Of a stretch of 64,000 nt of DNA, positions 10,353 through 21,600 are shown in pieces (the stretch's first letter is position 1; each line of letters opens with the position of its first letter). The position numbers were made by a program, and so were the translations under genes. The notes beneath the pieces were generated by a model, which did no database searches, had not been told where the DNA came from, and was given only the letters and a program-made list of their open reading frames with translations. The stretch covers positions 268,001-332,000 of the forward strand of contig NC_134167.1 of the NCBI RefSeq assembly GCF_033958435.1, written 5' to 3'. The stretch is from Carettochelys insculpta (taxonomy: Eukaryota > Chordata > Testudines > Carettochelyidae).

Positions 10353-11889
10353 AGGCCCTGATCTTAATGGGTGGTTCTACAATCTACCATCATGAAAACA
10401 AAGATTTCTTGTTCTTGATCAGAATTTGTGTCTTGGGGGCAGCCCCAGCTTCGTTTCAGAAAAGTAACGCATTTGGTATCACTGTGTACATGTCCTCCTT
10501 GCTTATCCAGATAAGCGCCTTGTAATTTAGCAACACAAAGTTTGGTTGTACCATTAGTTGTGATGTCCTAATACCTTTGTTTGAAGTAACAAGGATCCAG
10601 AAGAGAGTATTTGAAGAAGAAAACTTAAGTTAATAGCCTACACACAGAGACATTAGGTACAGACAAAAATGCACTAGGTTGAAGGCTGCAACATAACACT
10701 TCTTTATTTCTCAGAATGATAGAACATGAAAGCCCAAAACTGAGGGAGACAAATCAGGCTGCTCCCGAGGGCAGAGGGGCACATCTCATCCCCACCCTGC
10801 AGTAAGGCTGGTTTCTTTCAGTCAGATTGATGGCATGGCTTTTCTAGAGAGCCCTCCAGACACGAATCACCTCCCCTCCCCCTGCATCTACTCAGATGGA
10901 TAGCTCACAGTTCAAACACAGTTCTCCTCTGTGCACCGTAAATCCAGGCTGAACATATGGAAGATCTTTACTCAACTGAGTTTAATGAAGATATTTTGCA
11001 AGAGGCCCAAGAGAATGGCATGTCTGTATGACACCACAGAAAACCCTACGCAACAGAGCTCTCTACTCAGATACCAAGTTCCTAAAGTTATATAATCAGA
11101 GACAGGGAAATCAGCATATGATTGCCCCTATCCACATGATAAAAAGCCTCTGGATTTTTACCTTCCTCAGTTCCTCTGCTTCTATTTTATAGATTTCCTG
11201 GTATTGCTGGCAGCTATTTCCCTGTCCCACACCAAAGAAAAGGTTGCAAGTGAGCTCAAAATGCAGGTGTTATGTGCTGGCTAGGGCACTGCACGTTAAC
11301 TCCTTTGGTAGACTGCTAAAAGGTTTGATCTGATGGGACTGCTCCTCAGCTAGTGTCATCTGGTGTGGTTGTCTTGACTTGAATGAAGACAGAGGAGCTA
11401 TTCTAATTCTCACCAACAGAGGCTCTATGTCCTTATGATTGCAGAGCCCAGTTTTGCACAGTGACTCACCCAGAACTAGCCTGCAATATCCTTACCGCTG
11501 GGAAAAACGTCAATGGGACTGCTCAAGGAATTATTCAATGCAGGAGTTTCACAGTCTTGCCCCCCTCCATCCCCCAGTAGTTCAAAATGAAGTAGTCCCA
11601 GTGAAAATCAGTGGGCTTGATCCTCCACTGCCTTGCACACCATGGAGGCACCTACATCTGATGCAAGCAGGGCAGGGAAGGGTTTAAAAAGCTGTGATAG
11701 AGTCAGACCAGACAGTTCTGAAATGGTGGTCCTATTAGGATCCAGGATGTGGGCAGACATAAGCCTGCCCACATCTTATGGTGCCCCTTCCCTCAGTCGA
11801 GCGGGAGGAGCCGCAGAATCCTGGAAACCAACTAATCAGATGGAACAAACAAAAAGAAAACAGGGGAAGGTGGGAGGATCAAAGGGCTG
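10353..11889. other. Non-coding stretch, no gene seen
   Basis: Mixed-composition sequence with no frame resembling a known protein and no repeat recognised. Confidence 0.45.
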
Positions 11890-12120
11890 AAACAAGGGAT
11901 TAGAAGAGGACACTGGGTCCGGACTGCACGTACTGCTCTGCGAAAGCATTGAGGGAGATGTCAGATGCCGCCCCGCAGAAACCTGCCCGGACGCAGGAAT
12001 GGAAACAGGCCTCTCCCTCAGACAAACTCCACCCCCTCATTTTGGAAATGGCCACCTTGGCCATAGTCAGGAGGAAGTTGATGAGGAGGTCCCACATCTG
12101 AAAGGGTGGTTGAATACAGG
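11890..12120 (-). pseudogene. Tx1-like LINE ORF2 C-terminal fragment
   Basis: The minus strand reads WDLLINFLLTMAKVAI, then SKMRGWSLSEG, and ends CGAASDISLNAFAEQYVQSG. This resembles the C-terminal tail of Tx1-clade (L1-related) LINE ORF2 proteins, which have DLLVNLLL..AKxAIYKTR and a closing ...LDAFEERW.. block. Only about 65 codons survive, with no RT or endonuclease. The assignment rests on this one block. Confidence 0.5.
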
Positions 12121-14439
12121 TGTTTCAGTGTTAGAATGATTAAAGCCTTCTATGCTCTGAAACTGAGAAAACCTCTTTCAGTTAACTATGGCCACTGGAG
12201 TCCAATTAAGGGCAGCTTACAACATTTAGCAACTGCTTTAAGGGGTAAAAGCGATATGAGAAGCAAATTGTAGAAGGGCTACGTGTAACAAAGGGAAAAG
12301 CTTCTCCTAAGTAAAGAGCTGTTTTCTCTATAAGTGAAACTTAGTGGTTGTTTGGAGCTGTGATGAGGCCATGAATGTCAGGAAATGTGTGTGGTTGTGT
12401 TTTAAGGAACTCACACAGGCTTTGTCTGTAAATATGATAGGATTGATTTAATCTCTGCAGGATTCACACATGCACACGCTCTCCGAAAGACAGAGAGAAA
12501 AACTGAGCCTTGAATTGACTAAAGAGGTGCTTCATCACAAATACTACCACCAGTGTGAGTGTAGATCTCTACTGTGGTGGAAATTCAAATTCACTGTGCA
12601 TTCCCTATGACTAGACTGGTAAGAATTAGATTTCAATTGCTAAGTGTCAGCAAGCATTGATTTCACTGCATGCACTCAAACTGATGGAAAAGTATTTCCT
12701 CTATAGCAGAAATTTACAAATACACAAAGAAAAGTGCTGCTTGAAAATTCTGAGTTTGATTTTTAAGGATATTTACTTCGCATAATTTGACATCAAGTGT
12801 TTTCAACCATTACAAAATTTAGCTTTTTCAATCACACTATCTACAGTCGCCCCATTGTGTTGTGCAACCTAAAATGTAAGTCAGTAAAAAACCAACAACT
12901 ATGATTTCTTGATAGGGTGACAAACCATCCCACATTTGGTGGGATGGTCCCATATTTCACCAAAAAGGCGTCTCTACTTATTTTTTAAAAGGGATGAATT
13001 GTCCCGTATTTAAGCCCGCTGGGGCAGGGGTGGGAGTGCCCACTGCCGCTGCTTCCCTGGGGCTCCAGGCGGGGAGTGCCCCTGGCTGTCGCTTCCACAA
13101 GGCCCCGGCCTGGAAATCCTGCGGTCGCTGCTTCCCTGGGGCTCTGGGCAGGCCAGCTGACTCTACTTCAGGCCTACTGGAAGCTTTCCCATTTAAAAGA
13201 AAGGGGACCAGCCCAAAGCCAGGGCAAGAAACGTATGAAGTATCAACAGTTACAGAGTTAGAGACAGCAGGGGAGGGAGCCCCAGAAGGCGTGGCTGGGC
13301 TTCCTACCCCACAAACCAGCTGTGAGCGCAAACACCAGGCAAATGCAGTGGAAGGCTGATGATCCAAACACAGGGAAAGAGGGGCCCTTGCCACAGCTCC
13401 TCCTGTGCTTAAGTGAGCACAGCAATGAATGGCAACTGAGCTGCTTTTGTGAACAACAGTGGCAACTCTACGTCAAAGTTAGACGCTTGTAGTGGGAGTT
13501 GACACTTGAGTCCCTGAACCCCTTTTGAAATAATCACTCAGTTTCTACCGGCCCTCATCCATGTGTCACACTATCTGTAGTTCCTGTCAAAACATATATC
13601 CAACACGTAGTCTATGGGTTGACTTACAAAAACTCTCATCTGCATCTTTCAGCGCCGCCCAGCATAAATTTCATCTGATTCATCAAGACCTTATATTAGA
13701 TACAAGAAATAAGAGTTTCTTTATAGTATTTATAGCCTGCTTTTCCTCCTTGCTTGTTGCTGCTGAATTGTTTGTTCAAATATCATACAGTAAAAGAAGA
13801 GAGTTTTGTAAACTGAGTGTGTTCATCGAAAAGAAAAAAAGCCCACTCATCTCCATTCTTGCAGAGTATTAGCGATAAATGTGTATATTTTATAATTCTT
13901 CTTTCTCCACAGGTTTCTAAGCAAGCAACCCATGGGAGAAAAGTCAATCAGCCATTTACTCAAACACTCTAATCTGCCTTCAGATTGCCCCTGGTGCAGC
14001 TCTAATTGTAAAAATCTCACCTTCGAAACTCTGTAGGTAACTGACTCTGTTTTTCAAGCACATAATGCATTATTCCTATGCTTGTGCCAACTGCCTTGGA
14101 AAAAAGACTCTGTAAAGTCCTGAGTATAGTATATTGTTCGCTCCTTCCTGTCACGCTGAGCATTCTCTCAAGAGCTCTTAAAGTATTTGCACAATGCTGG
14201 AAAGCTTTTCCCTGGGAGCCTTTACAGAGCTGTGTCTTAAAGTTGAAACAAAATGGGTGGCCTTAAGATTACAGTCTCAGACTGATTTGCTTTTCAGACC
14301 CTCATTAAATTTTCTTGGGGAAAGTCCTTGGGACTTCCCTATCCACTGATATTTTTAAAATATTTTTAGCAATTATCTTTGTTCCTGATGCCTAATGTCT
14401 ATCTTAGGCATGTATATCATCCACATTATGATGTTATGC
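12121..14439. other. Non-coding stretch with a GC-rich patch
   Basis: About 12915-13350 resembles an old non-autonomous transposon: it opens 'gatagggtgacaaaccatcccaca', then a GC-rich interior repeats the phrase 'gctgcttccctggggctc'. The open frames there on both strands come from composition. The remainder is AT-rich and unremarkable. Confidence 0.4.
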
Positions 14440-14610
14440 CAATCATTAATGCAGGTATCGTCACCAACTATGAGCCCCATTTCACAGATACAGGACTGCG
14501 ACACAAAGAGGTTAAGAGGTTAAACAACTTGCTCAAGGTCACACAAGATGTCTATTGCAGAGCAGGGATGTTACTCCAGTCTAATTAGGGCTAGTGCCCT
14601 AACCCCTAGG
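14440..14610 (-). repeat. MIR SINE
   Basis: The plus strand reads as the reverse complement of MIR: 'ccatttcacagatacagg', 'cacaaagaggttaag', 'ttgctcaaggtcacacaag', then 'gcagagcagggatgttactcc'. These are core-SINE landmarks shared by amniote MIRs. Confidence 0.8.
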
Positions 14611-16119
14611 ATGGCCTTCCTTTCTAATAAATAAATGTATTGAAGAAGTGAGTAGGAAATGAACTAAAATAGCTAACTCTCACCTCCATTACCATCCATG
14701 TAACTTCAGCCAGCTCAACCCTACTCGCTGTTTTTAGTTTGATGGCTTGAATTAAAAATGTGCCTCACTAGGAGACAAGCAGTATGTAGGTTTGTGTAGG
14801 CCATCTCTGCAGGAGGGAGAATTTTCATGGCTTCCTAAGTAGCCGTACAAGCCTACCATCCTCACCCCTTTCCTTTGTTTCATGCAGGTTTCCCTGTGCT
14901 CCCTTCTCGAGCAAAGTGATGTAGATGCACAAACTGTGCCCTGGGTGGGAGATGAAAAGAGGATCTCTTTGCAGGAGAGTGGTCTTTCACTGGAGGCTCC
15001 TTCAGGGACAGGCATCAGGCTGCATCTATGATATTCTGTACCATGGACTAATTCAGGAAACAGATAATGCTCAGAAAAGGGCTAAAGCATGGCCAAGTGC
15101 CATGAACTGGCTACTAATCAATTAATGCTCAAATATAATTTTCTACAGCTAGCTGAATGAATGTGTAGCGAAGCCCTGACCAACTGGGGTTTGTGTGCAT
15201 CAGTCACAGTATTTTGATTTCCCTTCTCTCCCCCACCTGCTAACCAAGGCCGACTGTTCGTGTTCACGCTGCCTGTCTTTCGGCATAGGCGTATCTCCCT
15301 CTGCAAATCCGTTTACTCATATTCTTTCACATCAGATCATCCAACACGCTTCTGTTTCAATAATGGGGAGAGCAAGCGTCTTTCAGGGCTAACATGCCCC
15401 CAGAGCTGATTTCCTGCTCTCACTCATTTCTAATTTCCCACTTCTTGCCCAAAGTGCTTCTCTTGGCTTGGTATTTCTAAATAAGACTGTGCTGATAGCA
15501 ACAAAGGTGTGTACTAACTGCTGGATCTGCTTTTGGTGCTGCTGACCTAACTTCCTCATCCGCAGCAGTGACACGTTGTCCAACCAGCAGCAAATCTGAT
15601 GCACATTCCAAGTGTTACAATCACCCACCGCTCAGTCCCTTCCCCTGGGGCTTGAAATAAATTATCAGTTCCATTTTAAATGCCTTGGGCGTGCCATACT
15701 GCATTACCAGATAGCTCCTTTTGTAGTATGAATCAAAATGGCTGGCCCATTGTCCTAGACACTACAAATGTAGAGTAGGAGGCCATCTAAACTGCCGCCT
15801 AACCCAGTCCATGGCAACACATCTCAGAATGTGGTTCTTTAGACTTGGGCTCATGCTGAACTGCTAAAAACAACCATACAGAATTCCTGCTCAGCCTGAA
15901 AGTGGCCTGTGAGTCTCCCCACCCCTATGCACACAGATGGGCTTTAAGTGACCATGCAGCAATGTCTGCGTGGCTATTTTCAGTGCTGAAAAGGGAGACC
16001 AAGGCTGTAGACCCGATGTCTCATACACACTGCCATGGGTGTTCCCCCTATTCCCCACTGTAAACCTACCCAAAGAGACAGTCTCTGTCCCAAAGAGCTT
16101 AAGAGCCAGAGATCAGACC
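14611..16119. other. Non-coding stretch, no gene seen
   Basis: No supported coding region. Scattered frames of 60-87 codons on both strands lack any domain signature. Confidence 0.45.
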
Positions 16120-16260
16120 TACAAAGGAAGCATCATTATCCCCACTTTACTGATCGGGAACCAAGGTACAGAGACAAAACCCTTGTCCAAGGCCAAGCAA
16201 GGAATCTATTGCACAGGTGGGAACTGAAGCTGGATCACTGACATTCCCATGCACTGTATT
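16120..16260 (-). repeat. MIR SINE
   Basis: A diverged MIR in reverse orientation: 'cattatccccactttactgatcggg', then 'aggtacagagacaaaaccct', 'tgtccaaggccaagcaagga' and 'gtgggaactgaagctgga'. Confidence 0.7.
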
Positions 16261-17499
16261 AACCAAAGGAAATGTTTTACCTCAGCCAAAGAATATCTCC
16301 GAAACTACAAATAGGGCAGATCTCAGGAAGTTCAAAACAAAGAAACAAAGGCACAAACTACACTCCGGTACATTTTTATCGTCCAATTTTAAATTAATTT
16401 AGAAACCGAGAAGAATGCAGAGGACAAACACATACTACTCAGCAGCAGATATAGGAACAGAGATATACCACAGGAGAACATGCTAGTAACTTTTAACAAC
16501 AAAGTCATCTCATTTATCGTTGAGCATCAGGATCCTAATGCATCAAACAAAATCTTTTATCCCCAAGAACTAATAATCAATAACACACAAGGGGAAAAGA
16601 TACAGAAACCCTGCACTAGCCATTCACAATGATCAGATAATTGATCTGGAAGAAAGTTGTATTCTCCTTAACAGCAGGTTTTGACATGTGACGGAATCTC
16701 CAGGAATACAACATTGTCTGTTCTAACATCAAATTTCCATCCTTCCCCTGTAAAGTCTTGCCACAGTGACTGTGGGTTAGCTGTGGAAGTGAAGCTGATG
16801 AAGCGGGGTCTGTTAAGCAAGATTTATAACCTCCACCGAAAATAAACAACACTGGTCACAAAGGGAGTCTTCCCAGTGGCTGCCTGCTTTCTAATGTTAT
16901 CCAGGAAGTCTTAATACATTTTTGTGCACAGAGTGTGGGTGGGGCAGGGGAAAATCTGCGCCATAAGCAAGTATTAAACACGTTACTACTGTCTTCAGTG
17001 ACTATGCTGCTGAATGAAGAGCATCTATTCCAAACCACTGTCTACACACACATGGATACAGTCATAACAGGAAGCCACACCAGGGCAGTTATATTTGTGG
17101 TCCTTAATGCCAAAAAGGACAGAAGAATACAATTTGTCTTCCTTACACCTTTGGAGACAGTCCCAAACTTCAAAAATTTTCAAAAACATTTAATAATATA
17201 GGAATTGAGGTGACAACAAGGAGTGGGGGTGATCTGATATTCAGATATCTGAGATAATTTTGGTCCTTATGGAATACGTCCCTTTAAGATGTTGTTCACG
17301 GAAAAATAAGACAGATGACCCTCAAATACATCAACTATACCCAGTGACACGTTAAGATATTTCTGTTCCAATCACGCCTAGAATCCAACCAAGACCAGAA
17401 CCCCACTGGGTCACGTGCGCATACACATAGCAAAATAAAGTCCATATCCCAGAGCTCATGCAGTCTAAATAGGTCGGCCAAAGTGTGTGAGAAAAAATT
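16261..17499. other. Non-coding stretch, no gene seen
   Basis: AT-rich sequence; no gene or named repeat recognised. Confidence 0.45.
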
Positions 17500-17625
17500 A
17501 TTATTCTTACTTCACAGGTGAAGAAATACGGCACAGAGAGTAAGCATCCTGCTGCAGGTCATACACTTTCTGCAGCAGAGACAGAAATTGAACCTGATCT
17601 CCCAAGTCCTAGTCCGGTATCTTAA
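17500..17625 (-). repeat. MIR SINE
   Basis: Reverse-oriented MIR core: 'ttcacaggtgaagaaatacggcacagagag', then 'ctgcaggtcatacac' and 'agacagaaattgaacctgat'. Diverged but in the right order. Confidence 0.7.
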
Positions 17626-18364
17626 ACATACAACAACTTGTGTTCTCCAACAATATTGGTTTATTACCCAGCAGAGTTCTGGTTTGGGACTGATCAGTTT
17701 GATCCCTTCCCCTGCTTGGTACTTGGTGTTGTATAAAAAGTAATATGAAGGGAATTCCTGAGGGTTTATTTCTCTGCAATCTATCTTTCCATGGCCCATA
17801 AAAATCAGTCTCAGTTGAACCAACACACTTCCACCTTTGGAAACAGCTCCTGGGGCATTTGTTGATAAAAGCAGATGGTTGATAGCTCACTGCATGCAAA
17901 TCATGATTTCATGGTTTGTTGGTTTATACAAGACAGGCATGTTTGTGAACCTGACTGTCCACAATTCTCAGCACGGTGTCAGGAAAATAAACTTCTAGGA
18001 AGAGAAATGCTTGCAAACTACAAAGGAACATGTTAACTTATACTATTGTTTTTAAGATGAAGTGATGCCCCAGCTGATTATTAAAGTTTTTGGTGCATAC
18101 AGAAATATTATGAATGCATAATAATAAAGGGGAATCTGATCTTTCAGTCCTTGTGTGAGTAACAGCACTGATTTTTGTGAGACTATCCACTTAAGCATGG
18201 GGGAGCAGGGGATACACCTAGGAACATACATAAATACAGCTGTTTGGAATCAGCTGCATGTTGTACTGCAGCACTAGAGCAGAGCCAAGCTATTGCCATG
18301 AGATTTTCCACCCTCCTCTGACAGTATCAGCAGCACACTTAAACTGGGGTTGAAACATGGAGAG
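17626..18364. other. Non-coding stretch, no gene seen
   Basis: No gene or clear repeat seen. Confidence 0.45.
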
Positions 18365-18562
18365 ATATTTGTACCTCATAGAGCTGGAAGGGACACTGAG
18401 AGATGGAGTCCAGTCCCTGGCATTCACAGCAGGACATATCACCATCCCTGACAGGTTTTTTAATCTAATTTGCCCCAGATCCCTTGCAAGGCTCCCTCAA
18501 GGATTGTGCTCACAACCCTGGCTTTACAAGGCCAATGCTCTAACCACTGAGCTTTCCCTCCC
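18365..18562 (-). repeat. tRNA-derived SINE with CR1-like tail (tortoise PolIII/SINE type)
   Basis: On the minus strand the head has the pol III box A region (agctcagtggttagagc) and box B-like 'agggttgtgagcacaatcc'. The tail at the low-coordinate end resembles the CR1 3' region (cagctctatgagg). This head-plus-LINE-tail layout is known from turtles, where the SINE borrows the CR1 machinery. Confidence 0.75.
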
Positions 18563-18807
18563 TCAGCCCTGAAAGCAGGGCCAAACAAACTTTTATGGGA
18601 ACAGCATTCACTGTGCTCAAGAAGAAAGAAACCAGAGAAGAAAGATGGTCTTGTGGTTATGGCACTAGACAGGGATTCAAGAGACCTGATCAGTTCCTGG
18701 ATGGGCCCTTGAAGTTCTCAGAAAACAAGGGGGGGGCGAAAAAAATGAACAAAACCTGTTGCTGGTGCCAAAACAGATTTGGCGACACAAAAGTTTAATC
18801 TGCCACA

Positions 18808-20045
18808 TAGAATCATAGAACACTAGAACCGGAAGAGGCCTTGAGAAGTCACCAAGTCCAGTCCCCTGCACTCACAAAAGAACTGAGCACGATCCAGATC
18901 AGCGCTTCTTAAACTTTTTGAGACCATGGAACATCAAACAATAATAATTCTTATGCAGAACACCTATGGTTGTCAGACCGAAAAAAAAAAAATCCTGAAC
19001 AGCAACATATAAAGCGAGAACAAGAGGAAATAATTATTTAATCAGGTATCGAAGTAACAACACTGTATCCAGTTTTAATAACAGAAAAAATATACCATTA
19101 GTGTATGATATAAAACAATGTCAGATGCCCATGGCACACCAGCGTTTCACAGAACATAGCTTAAGAAACACTCATCTAGACCATCCCTGACAGATGTTTA
19201 ACATGTTTTTAAATATTTCCAATGATGGACATCCCACAGCCTCCGTAAGCAATCTGTCCCAGTGCTTAACTAACCTGACAGCTAGGAAGCTTTTTCCTAA
19301 TGTCCAGCTTAAACCTTCCTGGCTGCAATTTAAGCCCATTGCTTCTTGTACTACCCTCAGAAGTTAAGAATAATTTTTCTCTCTCTCCTCCTTGTAACAA
19401 CCTGTTAAGTACTTGAGAACCGTTATGTCCCCCTCCATCTTCTCTTTTCCAAACTAAACAAACCTAATTCTTTCAATTGGTCCTCACAGGCCATGTTTTC
19501 TAGAGCTTTAAACATTTTGCTTGTCTTCTCTGGACCTTCCCCAGTTTCTGCACATCTTTCTTGAAATATCATGCTGAGATCTGTACACAATACTCCAATT
19601 GAGGCCTAACCAATGCTGAGCAGAGCAGAGCAGAACTACTTCTCCTGTCTTGTTTCCAACACTCCTGTTAATGGATCCCAGAATTTTGTTTTGCAACAGT
19701 GTCAAGTTGTTAACTCATATTTAGCTTGTGGTCCGCTATTACCCCTAGATCCCTTTCTCCAGTGCTCCTTCCTAAAAGTCACTTCCCATTTAGCATGTAT
19801 GAAATTGGTTGTTCGTTCCCAAGTGGAGTACTTTGCATTTGTCCTTATTGAATTTCATCCTATTTACCTTGGACCATTACCCCAGTTTGTCCAGATCACA
19901 TTGAATTTCAATCCTATCCTACAAAGCACTTGCAACCGCTGCCAGACTGGGACCATCCACAAACGTTATAAGCGTACTCCTGATACCATTTCCTAGCAGG
20001 TGGTGAAAATACTGAACAGAGCTGGTCCCAAAAAGGGTTTGGGGT
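18808..20045 (-). mobile_element. CR1 LINE 3' portion, interrupted by a hAT element
   Basis: The 3' end is at the low coordinate ('agaatcatagaa', the reverse complement of the CR1 terminal repeat). It continues through the C-terminal ORF2 region to about 20045. Translation fragments match the blocks of the better preserved CR1 at 59266-62322: the segment that gives [16 protein letters not shown] there is recognisable near 19580-19625. Many stops and frameshifts make it a pseudo-element. A 274 bp hAT insertion splits it. Confidence 0.85.
18900..19173. mobile_element. hAT-like non-autonomous transposon nested in CR1
   Basis: The left end is 'cagcgcttcttaaac'; the reverse complement of the right end is 'gagtgtttcttaagc'. 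The 8 bp flanks atccagat (18892-18899) and atctagac (19174-19181) match at 6 of 8. The CR1 text reads continuously once this segment is skipped, which confirms the insertion. Confidence 0.75.
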
Positions 20046-21379
20046 TAAAAAAAATGAAATGTTTTGATTGTTTTGAAAGTAGGTACTTCTTTTTTCTCTG
20101 ATATTAAAATGAATGTCCATTTTCAAATGTTCCTTTCATTGTATTTAAAACTATGCAAAAGTGTTTAAAAATGCTCAAAGTCAAAACAAAACACTTATGG
20201 GTTTTCATTTCAGTTGCTTTACTTCTTTTAAGCCACAAGGATTTTTTAACTGCCAGACAACCAAACTAAATATTTTAAGTCAATTTATTTATTATTCACA
20301 CAGCTGAAGTTATAGACCCTCTCATGGTTTTTGAGCAAAACACAATGTGAGTATTACCTGTGGCATATTTTCTGTTTTGTGGTCTGTGTATGAATCGTTG
20401 AACTGTGTGCATTTTGTTCCTTTGTGCTCTTCTCTTTGGTTTGCATTCATTTAACCTGTCCCAGAGATTAATTTCCTTTCTATTATCACAGCAGTGGTGA
20501 TCAGCAGTAAATGCAGAGTTATGGTCAAACATATTATGAGATATCATGGCTATTTACTATATCCAGCAATAATTCTCCTTTTTTGCACAATGGCACAAAA
20601 TGGAGTTGCCATTTGAATTTTTTTTTTTTTAAACAGTAAATCTTCTGGGATATTTTTCTGGTAACATTTAATGCACGTCACTATTGTACAGTAAATAATT
20701 CTTCTGTGAAATACTTAGCACTTATCCCATTTTATTACACCCTGTAGACGGGTACTTGCAAAAAACTCCAGGATGTCCTGCATATTAAGCGACGCCACTG
20801 GTTTATTACATAACTCAGTTATTAGTCTGCCCCATCTCAAGTATTTGAGGGGGAAGGCACAGACTTGCCCAGCCTCTGGGCAAAGTATGGGGGCATCATG
20901 TCCACGTTCCTGGACCCCAGGCCAGCCCTCAGAGCCATCTGGAGAGCACCCCACACTGCTCTGGCAGCAATCTAAAGCGCCTTGGATTCTGGCCACTGCT
21001 AATGAGGTAGCCGTGAGTCCTGGGGCCACTGCCCCCTTCTCCATCTCCCCCACCCCACCTCTTGGCAGGCCTGCAGTTATACTAGTACTCCAACTTTATG
21101 CACTAGTCAGTTTTAGGTACACAGGAATTCCCATGCTGGATCAGCGAATTCATCCATCCAGTCCAGTATCCTGTCACTGACAAGTGCTCAAAGTCTCCCA
21201 CAGGGAATAACTATGTCTGTGACAGAATGTTTGGGCCATTTGAGACTAAACTGTTAGGTACAAGCCTGCTTTAGTGGAACAAGGGTCACGAGCATCAACC
21301 ACTGTCCTTAAAGCAGCATTCCTGTCAAAGCAGCATTCCCACACTACTACCTTTAAGCACATTTTTACTGGAGAACAGT
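20046..21379. other. Non-coding stretch
   Basis: AT-rich. A block at about 21110-21185 (ending 'ccagtatcctgtcactgacaag') is a degraded copy of a repeat also seen near 49005-49060. No gene seen. Confidence 0.4.
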
Positions 21380-21600
21380 CACAGGGAGACAGTCGTGTTA
21401 GTCTGTATCTTCACAAAACCAAACAGCAGTCCTGTAGCACTTTAAAGAGTAACAAAATGTTTATTAGGAGATGAGCTTTCATGGGACAGACCCACTTCTT
21501 TTGAATTTCCAGATCTGAAGAAGTGTGTCTATCCCATGAAAGCTCATCACCCAATAAATAATTTTGTTACTCTTTAAAATGCTACAGGACTATTGTTTAA
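21380..21600. mobile_element. PLE-derived inverted-repeat element (tail family C)
   Basis: The left arm (minus) has the landmarks 'gtgttagtctgtatcttc' and 'gtcctgtagcactttaaagagtaac'. The right arm (plus) mirrors it, with 'gttactctttaaaatgctacaggac'. The arms are about 85-100 bp and meet near 21505. The tail is a third variant, distinct from families A and B, and no coding copy of it occurs in the window. Element ends are approximate because I see no clear target duplication. Confidence 0.7.
21511..21549 (+). ncRNA. Hammerhead ribozyme motif (family C), intact core boxes
   Basis: CTGAAGA at 21515-21521 and GAAA at 21538-21541 are both exact, with a weak stem II between them and a short stem I (GAT / ATC). 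The opposite arm (about 21470-21510, minus) has lost the first core box. Confidence 0.6.

Noticed and set aside
12978..13394. Overlapping long frames on both strands
   Set aside because: The GC-rich patch with repeated 'gctgcttccctggggctc' gives open frames on both strands. No domain or splice context.
19613..19996. 127-codon plus-strand frame
   Set aside because: Antisense shadow of the CR1 fragment at 18808-20045.
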